From assembly GCF_030813435.1 (NCBI RefSeq), contig NZ_JAUSUG010000014.1, forward strand, positions 101,454 through 165,453: a stretch of 64,000 nucleotides of DNA, written 5' to 3'. Made by a program: the position numbers and the translations under genes. Shown one piece after another: positions 33,267 to 42,383 of the stretch. Source of the DNA: Evansella vedderi. GTDB lineage: Bacteria; Bacillota; Bacilli; Bacillales; Salisediminibacteriaceae. The notes under the pieces were generated by a model, which did no database searches, was not told where the DNA came from, and saw only the letters and a list, made by a program, of their open reading frames with translations. Numbering within the stretch: position 1 is the stretch's first letter; every line of letters starts with the position of its first letter.

Positions 33267-33812
33267 GTGAGAGAGGAATTTGATCGTCTGTATGAAACCT
33301 ATCACCATACACTTTTCCAGTATTTATTTTACATGGTTCGAAATCGGGAAGTAGCCGAAGAACTTGTTCAGGAAGTCTATATAAAAGTGCTTCATTCTTT
33401 TCAATCCTTTGAAGGGAAAAGCAGCGAAAAAACATGGCTTTATTCTGTAGCAAAGCATGTGGGAATAGATTGGATCAGAAGCCAAAGCCGTAAAAAGCGA
33501 AAATGGGAAGGGCAGCAATTTGAATGGAGTGAAAGGGAGTTTGAGCTTCAGGATCATGCTCTTTTACCTGAGGAAATCCTTGTGCAAAAAGATGAAATTC
33601 AGCATATTTATCGAATGCTCAAACGGTGTACAGATGATCAACAGCAAGTCATCATATTGAGATATATACAAGCCCTTAGTATTTCAGAAACAGCTGAAGT
33701 GTTAGGGTGGACCGAAAGTAAAGTGAAAACAACACAGCACAGGGCGATAAAGGCCTTAAAGCAGCACCTAGAAGGTTATACGGGTTATGATGTAAAGGAG
33801 GCTAGCGAATGA
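33267..33812 (+). CDS. sigX: ECF sigma factor SigX
   Basis: 181-residue extracytoplasmic-function sigma factor. Region 2 (YHHTLFQYLFYMVRNREVAEELVQEVY.., with the conserved AEELVQEV) and region 4 (QQQVIILRYIQALSISETAE, LGWTESKVKTTQHRAIKAL) are both intact. In B. subtilis SigX controls cell-surface modification. GTG start 33267 with GGGAGGGGAAG upstream. The stop overlaps the start of the next gene by four bases, the usual layout for sigma and anti-sigma. An ECF-type promoter lies just upstream. Confidence 0.9.
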   Translation: MREEFDRLYETYHHTLFQYLFYMVRNREVAEELVQEVYIKVLHSFQSFEGKSSEKTWLYSVAKHVGIDWIRSQSRKKRKWEGQQFEWSEREFELQDHALLPEEILVQKDEIQHIYRMLKRCTDDQQQVIILRYIQALSISETAEVLGWTESKVKTTQHRAIKALKQHLEGYTGYDVKEASE

Positions 33813-35074
33813 CAAACAGATCAAATTGGGACGAAGATAAGTTGGAGGAAAAATTACAACAGCTGCCTCCAATCAAGGATCGTCAATCAAAAGAAGAGTT
33901 ATTTCAGGTAATTCAAAAGAAGATGAATGAAAGACAAATAGATAAGACTGATCCTGTTGTCATTAAGAAAAAACGTCCATGGTTATATCCTGCCATTGCT
34001 ACTGCAGCAGCAGTTTTCCTTATCATGTTAATTTTGCCTTCTTTAATAGATAATAATGATCATTTTTCAAGGGGGGATATGGACAAAGCTGATATGGAAC
34101 GAAGTGGGGTTGCTGAAGATACCGATAGCGGTGATGCCGGGATCATGATGGATTTTGATGATGAGGCTGGTGAGAAAGAGTTAGGAGGGGAAATGGGCAT
34201 AGCCTCCGCTCCCGAGGAAGAAGCAATGGAGTCAGATCAGTTAGTCAATTATGTGATTGTGCCATTACCGTATGCAATGCAAGTTCCTGTAATATTGGAT
34301 TCAGAGCTGGGTGAAGATGAAAGGGTAACTCTTATTGGAAAACATTTGGAACTGGAGGGTGAACTGGACAGGGAGTCGATGATTTATCTGGCTCTTACTT
34401 CAGAAGAAGCCCATTGGGGTACAGATTTAAGAAGTCAGTTGCAGGATGTAGCTTTCAATGAGAATGAAAATTCAATAACCCTCGATTTTTACGGTGGCCA
34501 TCGTATGGAGAGTCTTTCTAGTACTCAAGAAAATATCTTTAGCAGAGCTATCCATGAGTATTTCAGCTTTTTAGGTATAGAGCTTGTGAAATTTACCGTT
34601 GATGGAGATTCTGGTATTATGTATGGTCAAACAGGGGAGAGACATCATGAGTGGGGAATTAACACGGATAATCGCGGTTACTATGTCTACACAGACGAGA
34701 CAGGAACTGATTTTTTAATAAGAGCAGTAGTAGCCGGGGAGAATATGTATGAAAATGGAGAGCTACTGTCCCTTTCAGACACATTGGATAAAATGAAATA
34801 TGTTTCTGAAGATGGATGGTATGAGCCAGTTGTTCCAGAAGATGTACAATTTTCTAATGTAGCAATAGAAGGTAACCATGCCATTATTACCTTATCGGAA
34901 GACAGTGAAATAAATAGGAGTGATTTCGATTTGTTTGCGGAGGCAGTAGCATTAACTGCAGCAGACTTTGATATCGATTTTATCTCCTTTGTTGGAAGAT
35001 CAATAGATGAAATTAGTGAATTCCGAGAAACGGAAATGATCTCCACAACCAACCTCGTACCGAATATTAGATGA
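33809..35074 (+). CDS. rsiX: Anti-sigma-X factor RsiX
   Basis: 421 residues. The cytoplasmic N-terminus (about 1-58, LQQLPPIKDRQSKEELFQVI) matches the RsiX sigma-binding region, followed by one TM segment (about 63-82) and a large acidic extracytoplasmic part with two GerM-like halves (QVPVILDSELGEDERVTLIG; ENSITLDFYGG). It should hold SigX at the membrane until a surface signal arrives. It is longer than B. subtilis RsiX (about 370) because of an acidic linker after the TM. Overlaps sigX by four bases. Confidence 0.88.
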   Translation: MTNRSNWDEDKLEEKLQQLPPIKDRQSKEELFQVIQKKMNERQIDKTDPVVIKKKRPWLYPAIATAAAVFLIMLILPSLIDNNDHFSRGDMDKADMERSGVAEDTDSGDAGIMMDFDDEAGEKELGGEMGIASAPEEEAMESDQLVNYVIVPLPYAMQVPVILDSELGEDERVTLIGKHLELEGELDRESMIYLALTSEEAHWGTDLRSQLQDVAFNENENSITLDFYGGHRMESLSSTQENIFSRAIHEYFSFLGIELVKFTVDGDSGIMYGQTGERHHEWGINTDNRGYYVYTDETGTDFLIRAVVAGENMYENGELLSLSDTLDKMKYVSEDGWYEPVVPEDVQFSNVAIEGNHAIITLSEDSEINRSDFDLFAEAVALTAADFDIDFISFVGRSIDEISEFRETEMISTTNLVPNIR

Positions 35075-35086
35075 CCATTCCTTCAA

Positions 35087-35128
35087 AGAAGACCAAAGGG
35101 GAACGTGCCTTTTGTGTCTTCTTTTTTT
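35087..35128 (+). terminator. Terminator of sigX-rsiX
   Basis: GAAGACCAAAGG / CCTTTTGTGTCTTC, imperfect, followed by seven T. Confidence 0.75.
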
Positions 35129-35191
35129 AGGTTCCAGGAAAATTTTGTAGTATAGTAAAAAATAGCAGGGATAAAGAAGGAGGAGGACTAA

Positions 35192-36082
35192 ATGGATACG
35201 ATTACCCATACTTTATTTGGACTAGCCCTTTATGGGGCCGTGGATAAACGAAATTTTTCTAAAAAAGAAAAGGGTGCCCTCCTTTTTACAACAATTGTCG
35301 GCAGTCAAATACCGGATATAGATGTAGTCTCTCAATTTTGGGATACGGAAGGCCAGTATCAAATGTGGCACAGGGGAATAACCCACTCCATATTTATAGT
35401 CCCATTTTTTGCCTTTCTCATCTACAGTTTTAGTCGTTGGATTTGGCAAGTGAAAAGCTCCTTTTATTTCTGGGTAGCTTTATTGGCCGTTTTCATACAT
35501 AATACGGCCGATTTGTTTAATGCCTGGGGAACTGGATATTTAGAGCCTTTTTCATCCGTAAGAATCACCTTTGGTACTATACCCATCGTTGATCTTGTCA
35601 TATGGGGTATTTTGTTAATAAGTTTTATTATCAGTCGGAAAACAGTCCGTTATCCAAGTCACTTAGTTTTTAAAGGGGCATGGTGTTTTATATTGCTACA
35701 TGTAATCGTTCAAACGATACAAGGTTCCATTATTTACAACCAATATAGCGAGGAATACGAACAAGTTGCTTTATCTGCTTCCTTTATACCTACTCAATTT
35801 TCCGTAATTGCAAAGGAAGAGGAGCACGTATCTATCTATAATACTTCTTTATTTAGGAAGGATTCCTTAGAGTATTCTTTGGAAAGTGCTCAGGGGGCTG
35901 ATTTGGATTTACTGTTTCAACATAATCCTGAAGCTGCTACATTGAAGGAATGGGCTCCATTTGTCGTTATTGTGGATGATGGGGATGTTCTAGGTGTATA
36001 CGACCCACGTTTTTACAGAAATGGGCAATCATTTTTATTTGAGTTTATAAATCGTAGCGAATTGGAGAAAAAGGGGAATTAA
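35192..36082 (+). CDS. YdjM/YfhP-type membrane-bound metal-dependent hydrolase
   Basis: 296 residues of the DUF457 (YdjM) family. The conserved metal-site elements DTITHTLFGLALYGA, GSQIPDIDVVSQF and MWHRGITHSIF are in the expected order in the first 70 residues, followed by three or four TM segments and a C-terminal soluble domain. These proteins are predicted zinc-dependent membrane hydrolases of unknown substrate. ATG 35192 follows AAGGAGGAGG. Single gene. Confidence 0.88.
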   Translation: MDTITHTLFGLALYGAVDKRNFSKKEKGALLFTTIVGSQIPDIDVVSQFWDTEGQYQMWHRGITHSIFIVPFFAFLIYSFSRWIWQVKSSFYFWVALLAVFIHNTADLFNAWGTGYLEPFSSVRITFGTIPIVDLVIWGILLISFIISRKTVRYPSHLVFKGAWCFILLHVIVQTIQGSIIYNQYSEEYEQVALSASFIPTQFSVIAKEEEHVSIYNTSLFRKDSLEYSLESAQGADLDLLFQHNPEAATLKEWAPFVVIVDDGDVLGVYDPRFYRNGQSFLFEFINRSELEKKGN

Positions 36083-36174
36083 CGTCGAGAAATGTTTCCT
36101 GGGAAATGCTGTTTGTAGAATTTTAGACTAAAAATTGGAATAAAGTAGAACGATGAATTACGAAACAAAAAACG

Positions 36175-36226
36175 AGAAAAGGTAAGGAAGGTGACGAAAG
36201 CTGTCACGTAGTTCCTTACCTCTTTT
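36175..36226 (-). terminator. Terminator of rocR
   Basis: GGTAAGGAA / TTCCTTACC with an inner GTGAC / GTCAC stem; on the minus strand it is followed by TTTTCTCGTTTTTT. Confidence 0.85.
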
Positions 36227-36234
36227 CTGCTATA

Positions 36235-37644
36235 TTAAATAGATTTTACGTTAATGTCATATTTCTTCATTCTATATTGTAGGCTTTGACGACTTATGCC
36301 TAGATTTTTAGCTGCTTGAGTTATATTCCCTTGATGATGCTTTAATACCTGGTCGATATACAACATTTCTGCTTCCTCCATAAAGGATTGCAACGGCTTA
36401 GTAGCTTCCGATTCAGGAATGGAGAAAGCTGTTAGTGGCTTGGTGAAGGTTTCGTATAACGGGAACTTAGTTCGTACATGGGTTGGTAAATGGGTATAAT
36501 CAATCTCTTCGTCATAATGAATGAGATTCATCGCCCCTTCTATCATATGTTCCAGCTCCCGAATGTTACCGGGCCAATCATATTCAAAAAATAAATTTAA
36601 TACCCCTTCACTAACGGAAGGAACATTCAATTGAAAACGTTGATTGTATTTATTGATAAAATGCTCCACTAAAAGTGGAATATCTTCTTTACGTTCCCTA
36701 AGGGGAGGAACGACAATGTATACTACACTTAAACGGTAATATAAATCCTCCCTTAAATCGTTTTTCTCAATGGCTTTTAGTGGGTCCTCATTTAAGGTTG
36801 CAATAATACGAACATCAATTGGTCGGTCCTTTGTATCACCAATACGACGTATCGTTTTTTCTTGAATTGCTCTTAGTAGTTTAGCTTGAAGGGGTGCACT
36901 TAATGAATTTATCTCATCAAGCATAAGAGTTCCCCCATGGGCTTGTTCGAATAGACCAGGATGCTCAGTAGCTCCAGTGAAAGCCCCCTTTACAGTCCCG
37001 AATAAAATTCCTTCTATTAAAGTATCTGGTAATGCGGCACAGTTCTGACTAATAAAGGCTTTAGAGGCACGTTCGCTTCCATTGTGGATACTCTGGGCAA
37101 ATAATTCCTTCCCCGTACCCGTTTCTCCAAAGATTAAAACAGAGGAGGTAGTTCGAGTAGCTTTTTGGGCGCCCTCTATCACTTCCCGAATGGAACGGCT
37201 TTGCCCAATAATTTGATCAAAGGTATACCTTGCTTCCGGCTTTTCTTGAGCGCTGACTCTCGTTAACCGTTCTATTTTTGTAATGTCTTTAGCGATTTCA
37301 ACTGCACCAATAATATTCCCCTCATGAACAAGTGGAAATGTGTCGTTAATGGTTGTAATTTCCTGCCCCTTAAAATTAAAGTAAGTTTGACGGGCATTTT
37401 TTCTTACAGACCCTTTTCTTAACGCTTGTAGTAGACGACTCTCTTCCTCCGATTGGAAGAGAAATATTTCCATGATACTTTTATTAAGGACATCCTCTTT
37501 ATCCATATCTTCAATTTCTGACATTTTTCTGTTGTAAATAACAGATTTTCCTTCTTGATTAATAATATGGATGCCCACATCAACCGCATCCAATAATTGA
37601 ATATAGATAGGATGTAAGGGTGGTAGTGATGTAGCGTTAACCAA
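36235..37644 (-). CDS. rocR: Sigma-54-dependent activator RocR
   Basis: 469 residues in three parts: an N-terminal PAS sensor (about 10-125), the AAA+ sigma-54 interaction domain (Walker A GETGTGKE, GAFTGATEHPG loop, Walker B LMLDEINS, sensor LRERKEDIPLL) and a Fis-type DNA-binding helix-turn-helix (GNITQAAKNLGISRQSLQYR). In B. subtilis RocR senses ornithine/citrulline and activates the roc operons with SigL. It is divergent from rocA; activator sites and a -24/-12 promoter lie between them. GTG/ATG start region at 37644 follows AAAGGAAGTGGG. Confidence 0.93.
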   Translation of the reverse strand: MVNATSLPPLHPIYIQLLDAVDVGIHIINQEGKSVIYNRKMSEIEDMDKEDVLNKSIMEIFLFQSEEESRLLQALRKGSVRKNARQTYFNFKGQEITTINDTFPLVHEGNIIGAVEIAKDITKIERLTRVSAQEKPEARYTFDQIIGQSRSIREVIEGAQKATRTTSSVLIFGETGTGKELFAQSIHNGSERASKAFISQNCAALPDTLIEGILFGTVKGAFTGATEHPGLFEQAHGGTLMLDEINSLSAPLQAKLLRAIQEKTIRRIGDTKDRPIDVRIIATLNEDPLKAIEKNDLREDLYYRLSVVYIVVPPLRERKEDIPLLVEHFINKYNQRFQLNVPSVSEGVLNLFFEYDWPGNIRELEHMIEGAMNLIHYDEEIDYTHLPTHVRTKFPLYETFTKPLTAFSIPESEATKPLQSFMEEAEMLYIDQVLKHHQGNITQAAKNLGISRQSLQYRMKKYDINVKSI

Positions 37645-37725
37645 ATAAACCCACTTCCTTTCCTCTATGACAAACCGAATACTACCTGTTTTACTATTTT
37701 CATTTTACAAGTTAAGTGAACTACA

Positions 37726-37785
37726 GTGCAAATAAATTTTGCATGTGGCGCAAAATGATTTTTCATGTGCAAATAAATTTTGCAC
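37726..37785. promoter_or_regulatory. RocR-like upstream activating sites
   Basis: GTGCAAATAAATTTTGCAT (37726-37744) and GTGCAAATAAATTTTGCAC (37767-37785) are near-identical palindromes whose starts are 41 bp apart, about four helical turns. Between them TTTTGC / GCAAAA forms a third, weaker one. They lie about 40-100 bp upstream of the -24/-12 element, the usual place for an activator of sigma-54 RNA polymerase. Confidence 0.85.
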
Positions 37786-37825
37786 TAATAGAATTGTAAA
37801 TCCTAATATGATCGCAATTAGAAAG

Positions 37826-37842
37826 TTGGCATAATACTTGCA
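37826..37842 (+). promoter_or_regulatory. Sigma-54 (SigL) promoter of rocA
   Basis: TTGGCATAATACTTGCA fits the -24/-12 consensus TTGGCAC-N5-TTGCA with one mismatch, including the invariant GG and GC at the required spacing. Confidence 0.92.
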
Positions 37843-37898
37843 AGATAATATAGTGTAAAAAAATAATCAAAAAAGTATAAAAAGGAGTGGATTTATCC

Positions 37899-39449
37899 AT
37901 GGTAGTACCTTACAAACATGAGCCATTTACTGACTTCACAGTGGAAGAAAACGTAAAAGAATATAAAGCAGCATTAGATTTAGTGAAAAGTGAATTAGGG
38001 AAAGAGTATCCATTAATTATTGGTGGAGAAAAAGTCATGACGGAAGATAAAACCGTTTCCGAGAACCCGGCTAATAGGGGGGAAGTAATTGGATACGTTT
38101 CCAAAGCAGACCAAGAACTAGCGGAAAAAGCAATGCAAGCTGCTAACAAAGCATTTGAATCTTGGAGAAAGTGGGATCCTGCTGAGCGTGCCAACATTCT
38201 TTTCCGTGCGGCCGCAATTATCCGACGCCGTAAGCATGAATTTTCTGCATGGCTTTCCTATGAAGCAGGTAAGCCATGGAAGGAAGCAGATGCAGATACT
38301 GCCGAAGGAATTGACTTCTTAGAATACTATGCTCGTCAAATGCTTCGCTTAAAGGATGGAATTGAAATTAACTCTCGTCCAATTGAACATAACACGTTCA
38401 ACTATATACCATTAGGAACTGGGATTACTATCTCTCCTTGGAATTTTGCCTTTGCTATTATGGCTGGAACAACAGTAGGCCCAGTTGTAGCTGGTAACAC
38501 AATTCTATTAAAGCCAGCAACTACTACACCAGTTGTTGCTTATAAATTTATGGAAGTATTAATGGAAGCAGGACTTCCTGCAGGAGTAGTAAACTATATT
38601 CCTGGTAGTGGTTCTGTTATTGGTGACTATTTAGTAGATCATCCAAAAACTCGTTTTATTAATTTCACAGGTTCAAAGGATGTAGGGCTTCGAATTGCAC
38701 AACGTGCTTCTGTCGTTCAAGAAGGTCAAATTTGGATGAAGCGTGTTATTGCTGAAATGGGTGGTAAGGATACAATCATTGTTGATAACGAGGCGGATCT
38801 TGACCTAGCAGCGGAAGCGATCACTTATTCTGCATTTGGTTTCTCAGGGCAAAAATGTTCTGCTTGTTCACGCGCAGTCATTCATGAAGATGTATATGAT
38901 GTAGTATTAGAAAAAGTAGTTGCCCGTGTTAAGGAACTGACTGTAGGACCTACTTTTGAAGATAACTCTAACTTCATGGGACCTCTAAATGACCAAGCAG
39001 CTTTTGATAAAGTAATGAAGTACATTGAAATTGGAAAAGAAGAAGGTAGATTAGTGGCTGGAGGAGAAGGGGACCATTCACAAGGCTACTTTGTAAAGCC
39101 AACCGTATTTGCTGATGTAGACCCTGAAGCTCGCTTAATGCAAGAGGAGATTTTTGGACCAGTTGTTGCCTTCGCGAAAGCGAAAGATTTTGATGAGCTA
39201 ATCAAAATCGCAAACAACACAGAGTACGGCTTAACTGGTGCTGTAATCTCCAATAATAGAGCTCACTTAGAGCAAGCTCGTCAAGATTTCCATGTAGGTA
39301 ACCTTTACTTTAACCGTGGATGTACGGCGGCGATTGTTGGGTATCACCCATTTGGTGGATTTAATATGTCTGGTACAGATTCGAAAGCTGGTGGACCAGA
39401 CTACTTACTTCACTTCTTGCAACCAAAAACAGTATCTGAAACTTTTTAA
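37899..39449 (+). CDS. rocA: 1-pyrroline-5-carboxylate dehydrogenase
   Basis: NAD-dependent aldehyde dehydrogenase oxidising P5C/glutamate semialdehyde to glutamate, the common last step of arginine, ornithine and proline breakdown. 516 residues, with the substrate/cofactor segment [15 protein letters not shown], the NAD motif [10 protein letters not shown], the general-base Glu in IAEMGGKD and the catalytic Cys in [12 protein letters not shown] (about 320). Start ATG 37899 has AAAGGAGTG upstream and homologues begin MVVPYKHEP. Driven by the sigma-54 promoter. Separated from rocD by a truncated repeat. Confidence 0.96.
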   Translation: MVVPYKHEPFTDFTVEENVKEYKAALDLVKSELGKEYPLIIGGEKVMTEDKTVSENPANRGEVIGYVSKADQELAEKAMQAANKAFESWRKWDPAERANILFRAAAIIRRRKHEFSAWLSYEAGKPWKEADADTAEGIDFLEYYARQMLRLKDGIEINSRPIEHNTFNYIPLGTGITISPWNFAFAIMAGTTVGPVVAGNTILLKPATTTPVVAYKFMEVLMEAGLPAGVVNYIPGSGSVIGDYLVDHPKTRFINFTGSKDVGLRIAQRASVVQEGQIWMKRVIAEMGGKDTIIVDNEADLDLAAEAITYSAFGFSGQKCSACSRAVIHEDVYDVVLEKVVARVKELTVGPTFEDNSNFMGPLNDQAAFDKVMKYIEIGKEEGRLVAGGEGDHSQGYFVKPTVFADVDPEARLMQEEIFGPVVAFAKAKDFDELIKIANNTEYGLTGAVISNNRAHLEQARQDFHVGNLYFNRGCTAAIVGYHPFGGFNMSGTDSKAGGPDYLLHFLQPKTVSETF

Positions 39450-39487
39450 TAGCATCTAAAAGGGATAATTAGGCAGTGTTTTAGTGA

Positions 39488-39560
39488 GGCTGTTTTCGTA
39501 AAATTTGTTGCTTTTTTAAAAAAGCTTGAAGAAGCGAAAGGCGGCAACTCCAGCGTTGCC
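39488..39560. repeat. Half family-A repeat element
   Basis: Left arm GAGGCTGTTTTC, then TTTGTTGCTTTTTT, then GCTTGAAGAAGCGAAAGGCG and part of the core (CAACTCCAGCGTTGCC) are present; the right arm is missing. A truncated copy. Confidence 0.65.
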
Positions 39561-39645
39561 TGATTTATCCTCACTTTTGCTAGACGATTAGAATAATATC
39601 TTGTATAAATTATCCTTTTTTAAAGGGCTTGAAAGGGGATTGCTT

Positions 39646-40839
39646 ATGAGTAGAACGAAAGAAATTATTGTTTTAACAGAAAAATATGGTGCGAGAAACT
39701 ATCATCCCCTTCCAATTGTTATTTCCAAGGCAGAGGGAGTTTGGGTAGAGGATCCAGAAGGAAATCGCTATATTGATATGCTGAGTGCCTACTCAGCGGT
39801 GAACCAAGGGCATCGCCATCCAAAGATAATTCAAGCGTTAAAGGATCAAGCAGACCGTATTACGTTAACTTCCCGTGCTTTTCATAATGATCAATTAGGT
39901 CTCTTTTATGAAAAGGTTTCCAATCTCACAGGTAAAAGCATGGTATTACCGATGAATACTGGTGCAGAAGCGGTAGAAACAGCGGTAAAAGCTGTACGAC
40001 GTTGGGCCTATCGTGTAAAAGGTGTTCCTGTAGATCAAGCGGAGATTATCGTGTGTGAAGACAATTTTCATGGCAGAACGATGACTGCCGTTTCCTTATC
40101 CTCTAATGAAGAATATAAAAAAGACTTTGGTCCAATGTTGCCAGGTATTAAAGTCATTCCATTTGGAGATATTGGTGCATTAAAGGAGGCCGTCACTCCT
40201 AATACTGCTGCCTTTTTGTTTGAGCCGATTCAAGGGGAGGCAGGCATTAACATTCCGCCAGAAGGATTTTTGAAGGAAGCGTACGATGTATGTAAAGGAA
40301 ATAATGTGTTGTACGTTGCCGACGAAATTCAAGCTGGCTTAGGCCGTTCTGGGAAAATGTTCGCGTGTGATTGGGAGAACGTAGAACCAGACGTATACAT
40401 TTTAGGAAAAGCCCTTGGTGGCGGAGTTATGCCTATATCCGTTGTTGCCGCCAATGAGGATGTTCTTGGTGTATTTGAACCTGGATCTCATGGTTCAACC
40501 TTTGGTGGGAATCCTTTAGCTTCTGCCGTTTCCATTGCGGCTTTAGACGTAATCGAAGAGGAAAACCTAGTGGAAAGGTCTTTGAAGCTAGGAGAACACT
40601 TCATGAAAGAACTAAAGAGTATTCAAAACGATAAAATTAAAGAGGTACGGGGAAGGGGATTATTCATTGGAGTTGAGATGAATGGACCAGCCCGACCATA
40701 TTGTGAAAAGCTTAAGGAGCTAGGGCTTCTTTGCAAAGAAACCCACGAAAATGTCATTCGATTTGCCCCTCCTTTAGTCATTTCGCAAGAGGATTTAGAT
40801 TGGGCAATTGAACGAGTGAAAACAGTTCTTTCCAACTAA
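39646..40839 (+). CDS. rocD: Ornithine aminotransferase
   Basis: PLP-dependent class-III aminotransferase converting ornithine plus 2-oxoglutarate to glutamate semialdehyde plus glutamate. Motifs: [30 protein letters not shown], the PLP-contact Asp in [14 protein letters not shown] and the Schiff-base Lys in [12 protein letters not shown]. 397 residues from ATG 39646, behind AAAGGGGATTG; the frame is open from 39601. No sigma-54 element is visible before it, so its control may differ from rocA. Ends at a hairpin terminator. Confidence 0.95.
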   Translation: MSRTKEIIVLTEKYGARNYHPLPIVISKAEGVWVEDPEGNRYIDMLSAYSAVNQGHRHPKIIQALKDQADRITLTSRAFHNDQLGLFYEKVSNLTGKSMVLPMNTGAEAVETAVKAVRRWAYRVKGVPVDQAEIIVCEDNFHGRTMTAVSLSSNEEYKKDFGPMLPGIKVIPFGDIGALKEAVTPNTAAFLFEPIQGEAGINIPPEGFLKEAYDVCKGNNVLYVADEIQAGLGRSGKMFACDWENVEPDVYILGKALGGGVMPISVVAANEDVLGVFEPGSHGSTFGGNPLASAVSIAALDVIEEENLVERSLKLGEHFMKELKSIQNDKIKEVRGRGLFIGVEMNGPARPYCEKLKELGLLCKETHENVIRFAPPLVISQEDLDWAIERVKTVLSN

Positions 40840-40892
40840 AAAGGCAATGACATAATAGATTACTAACCTGTTGCCGGAAGAAACCTCTATCA

Positions 40893-40921
40893 GGGAGACT
40901 TCGTGTAAAAACGGGTCTCCC
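40893..40921 (+). terminator. Terminator of rocD
   Basis: GGGAGAC / GTCTCCC with a 15-base loop, followed by ATTTGTTATTTT. Confidence 0.65.
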
Positions 40922-40935
40922 ATTTGTTATTTTAG

Positions 40936-41182
40936 TGTTAGACCTCCATGCAAGTGATATTTGCACCATGGAGTATGAAAATTTTAGTCTGCATTGGAAT
41001 GAGCGAAGGTCCGTGAGACTCCTGTGGGAGAATGACCTAGCCAAGACCCCACAGCGACGAATTCGCGAGGAGGCTTGGCAGGTCACCCACGGAAAGCGAG
41101 CGGACCGTAGCGAATGAACAACAAGATTTGTATTTTTACGGTAGACCTCCTTGCAAGTAGAAGCACCATGGAGCATGAAAAT
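40936..41182. repeat. Composite repeat: GC-rich core flanked by 45-bp direct repeats
   Basis: The segment TAGACCTCCATGCAAGTGAT .. CACCATGGAGTATGAAAAT (about 40941-40983) recurs as TAGACCTCCTTGCAAGTAG .. CACCATGGAGCATGAAAAT (about 41142-41182). Each can fold through CTCCATG / CATGGAG-like arms. Between them lies a core (AGACCCCACAGCGACG, then GCGAGGAGGCTTGGCAGG, then CCCACGGAAAGCGAGCG) of the type also found within 12871-13209 and, inverted, 7775-7946. Several ORFs of 60-130 codons in all frames here come from the repeat. Confidence 0.7.
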
Positions 41183-41242
41183 ACAAGATCAATATTGCAG
41201 CGAATACCAACACAGTGCCGGCAACGGCTCCTCTCGCCGCGC

Positions 41243-41346
41243 GGTATCTATGAGAAGAGCGCTCATAGATACCTTTGTAAAGGTTGCGGCGGCTTCGCTC
41301 ATTGCTTCGGTGGCACAAAAGATAAAGTGCGATCTTTTGTGCCACC
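41243..41346. other. Two perfect hairpins in the rocD-fadM gap
   Basis: GGTATCTATGAG (41243-41254) pairs perfectly with CTCATAGATACC (41262-41273), loop 7. GGTGGCACAAAAGAT (41309-41323) pairs perfectly with ATCTTTTGTGCCACC (41332-41346), loop 8. Neither is followed by a T-run. The surrounding sequence is GC-richer than the genome around it. With the composite repeat they account for most of the 588-base gap; I see no gene there. Confidence 0.7.
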
Positions 41347-41427
41347 TATTTACAGGGTAGACGATGATTTTATTTTGTTAAGCACAATTCTCAAAGAAGA
41401 AAGCGTGATTGGGAAAGGGGTTGAAGG

Positions 41428-42336
41428 GTGATGATAACGAGAAATTTTTTCCTGTTTTTATCCCAAAATAATTTTGTAAAAAAAAGAGCTATGAAATGGG
41501 GGCCAAAGCTTGGAGCAAAACAAGTCATTGCAGGAGAAACAATCCAAGAAGCAATGGAAACGGTAGAAAAGTTAAATAAACAGGGACTAGTGTGTACTGT
41601 TGATCATCTAGGGGAGTTTGTATATAGCCGGGAGGAAGCCATTGAATCTGCTGATCATTGTATTCGCGCATTGGATGCAATTGCAGAGACTGGCGTTAAT
41701 TGTAATCTTTCACTTAAGCTTACTTCATTAGGTTTAGACGTGGATCGCAACCTTTGTCGTGATAATATGCTTCGAATCTTGGAAACTGCGAAAAAGCATA
41801 ATAATTTCGTTCGTATAGATATGGAAGACTATTCCCATTTAGAGGAAACGTTAGATATATTACAAGAGCTACGCCAATCCTTTGATAATGTTGGTACGGT
41901 CATACAAAGCTATCTTTTCCGTGCAGAAGAAGATGTCCGTAATTTAAAGGGGATTAATCTTCGTTTAGTAAAAGGAGCTTATAAAGAGTCACCAGAAGTA
42001 GCCTATCAAAAACAAGAAGATGTTGATAGAAATTATTTAAATATTATTAAAGTTCATTTGCTAAATGGTAGCTATACTGCTATTGCTTCACATGACCATA
42101 GAATTATTGAAGAAGTAAAGACGTTTACGAAGGAAAATGGAATTTCAAAGGATCAATTTGAGTTTCAGATGCTATATGGTTTTCGTACTGAATTACAAAA
42201 GCAGATCGCTGATGAAGGCTTTACAATGCGAATTTATGTCCCGTTTGGTGAGGATTGGTACGGATACTTTATGCGTCGTTTAGCGGAGCGTCCACAAAAT
42301 GTTCGCTTTGCTTTACAAGGACTCTTCTCTAAGTAG
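41428..42336 (+). CDS. fadM: Proline dehydrogenase
   Basis: FAD-dependent monofunctional proline dehydrogenase (PutB/FadM type), 302 residues, oxidising proline to P5C, which RocA finishes. A TIM-barrel with LSLKLTSLGLD, VRIDMEDY, IQSYLFRAEEDV, LRLVKGAYKE, the FAD-contact IASHDHR and the C-terminal substrate helix GYFMRRLAERPQN. ATG 41428, with AAAGGGG upstream. It is followed after 47 bases by rocF; both fit the roc cluster. The gap upstream is full of repeats, so its promoter is not evident. Confidence 0.93.
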   Translation: MMITRNFFLFLSQNNFVKKRAMKWGPKLGAKQVIAGETIQEAMETVEKLNKQGLVCTVDHLGEFVYSREEAIESADHCIRALDAIAETGVNCNLSLKLTSLGLDVDRNLCRDNMLRILETAKKHNNFVRIDMEDYSHLEETLDILQELRQSFDNVGTVIQSYLFRAEEDVRNLKGINLRLVKGAYKESPEVAYQKQEDVDRNYLNIIKVHLLNGSYTAIASHDHRIIEEVKTFTKENGISKDQFEFQMLYGFRTELQKQIADEGFTMRIYVPFGEDWYGYFMRRLAERPQNVRFALQGLFSK

Positions 42337-42383
42337 TTACATTAAAGCTTTGTCTATCTTTAAAGGAAGGATGTGTAAGCATC

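Noticed and set aside
40935..41431. Several ORFs of 60-132 codons on both strands between rocD and the proline dehydrogenase gene
   Set aside because: They overlap each other in different frames, come from repeats and hairpins, and lack ribosome sites. A hydrophobic minus-strand stretch resembled a type-I toxin but has no start codon with a ribosome site.
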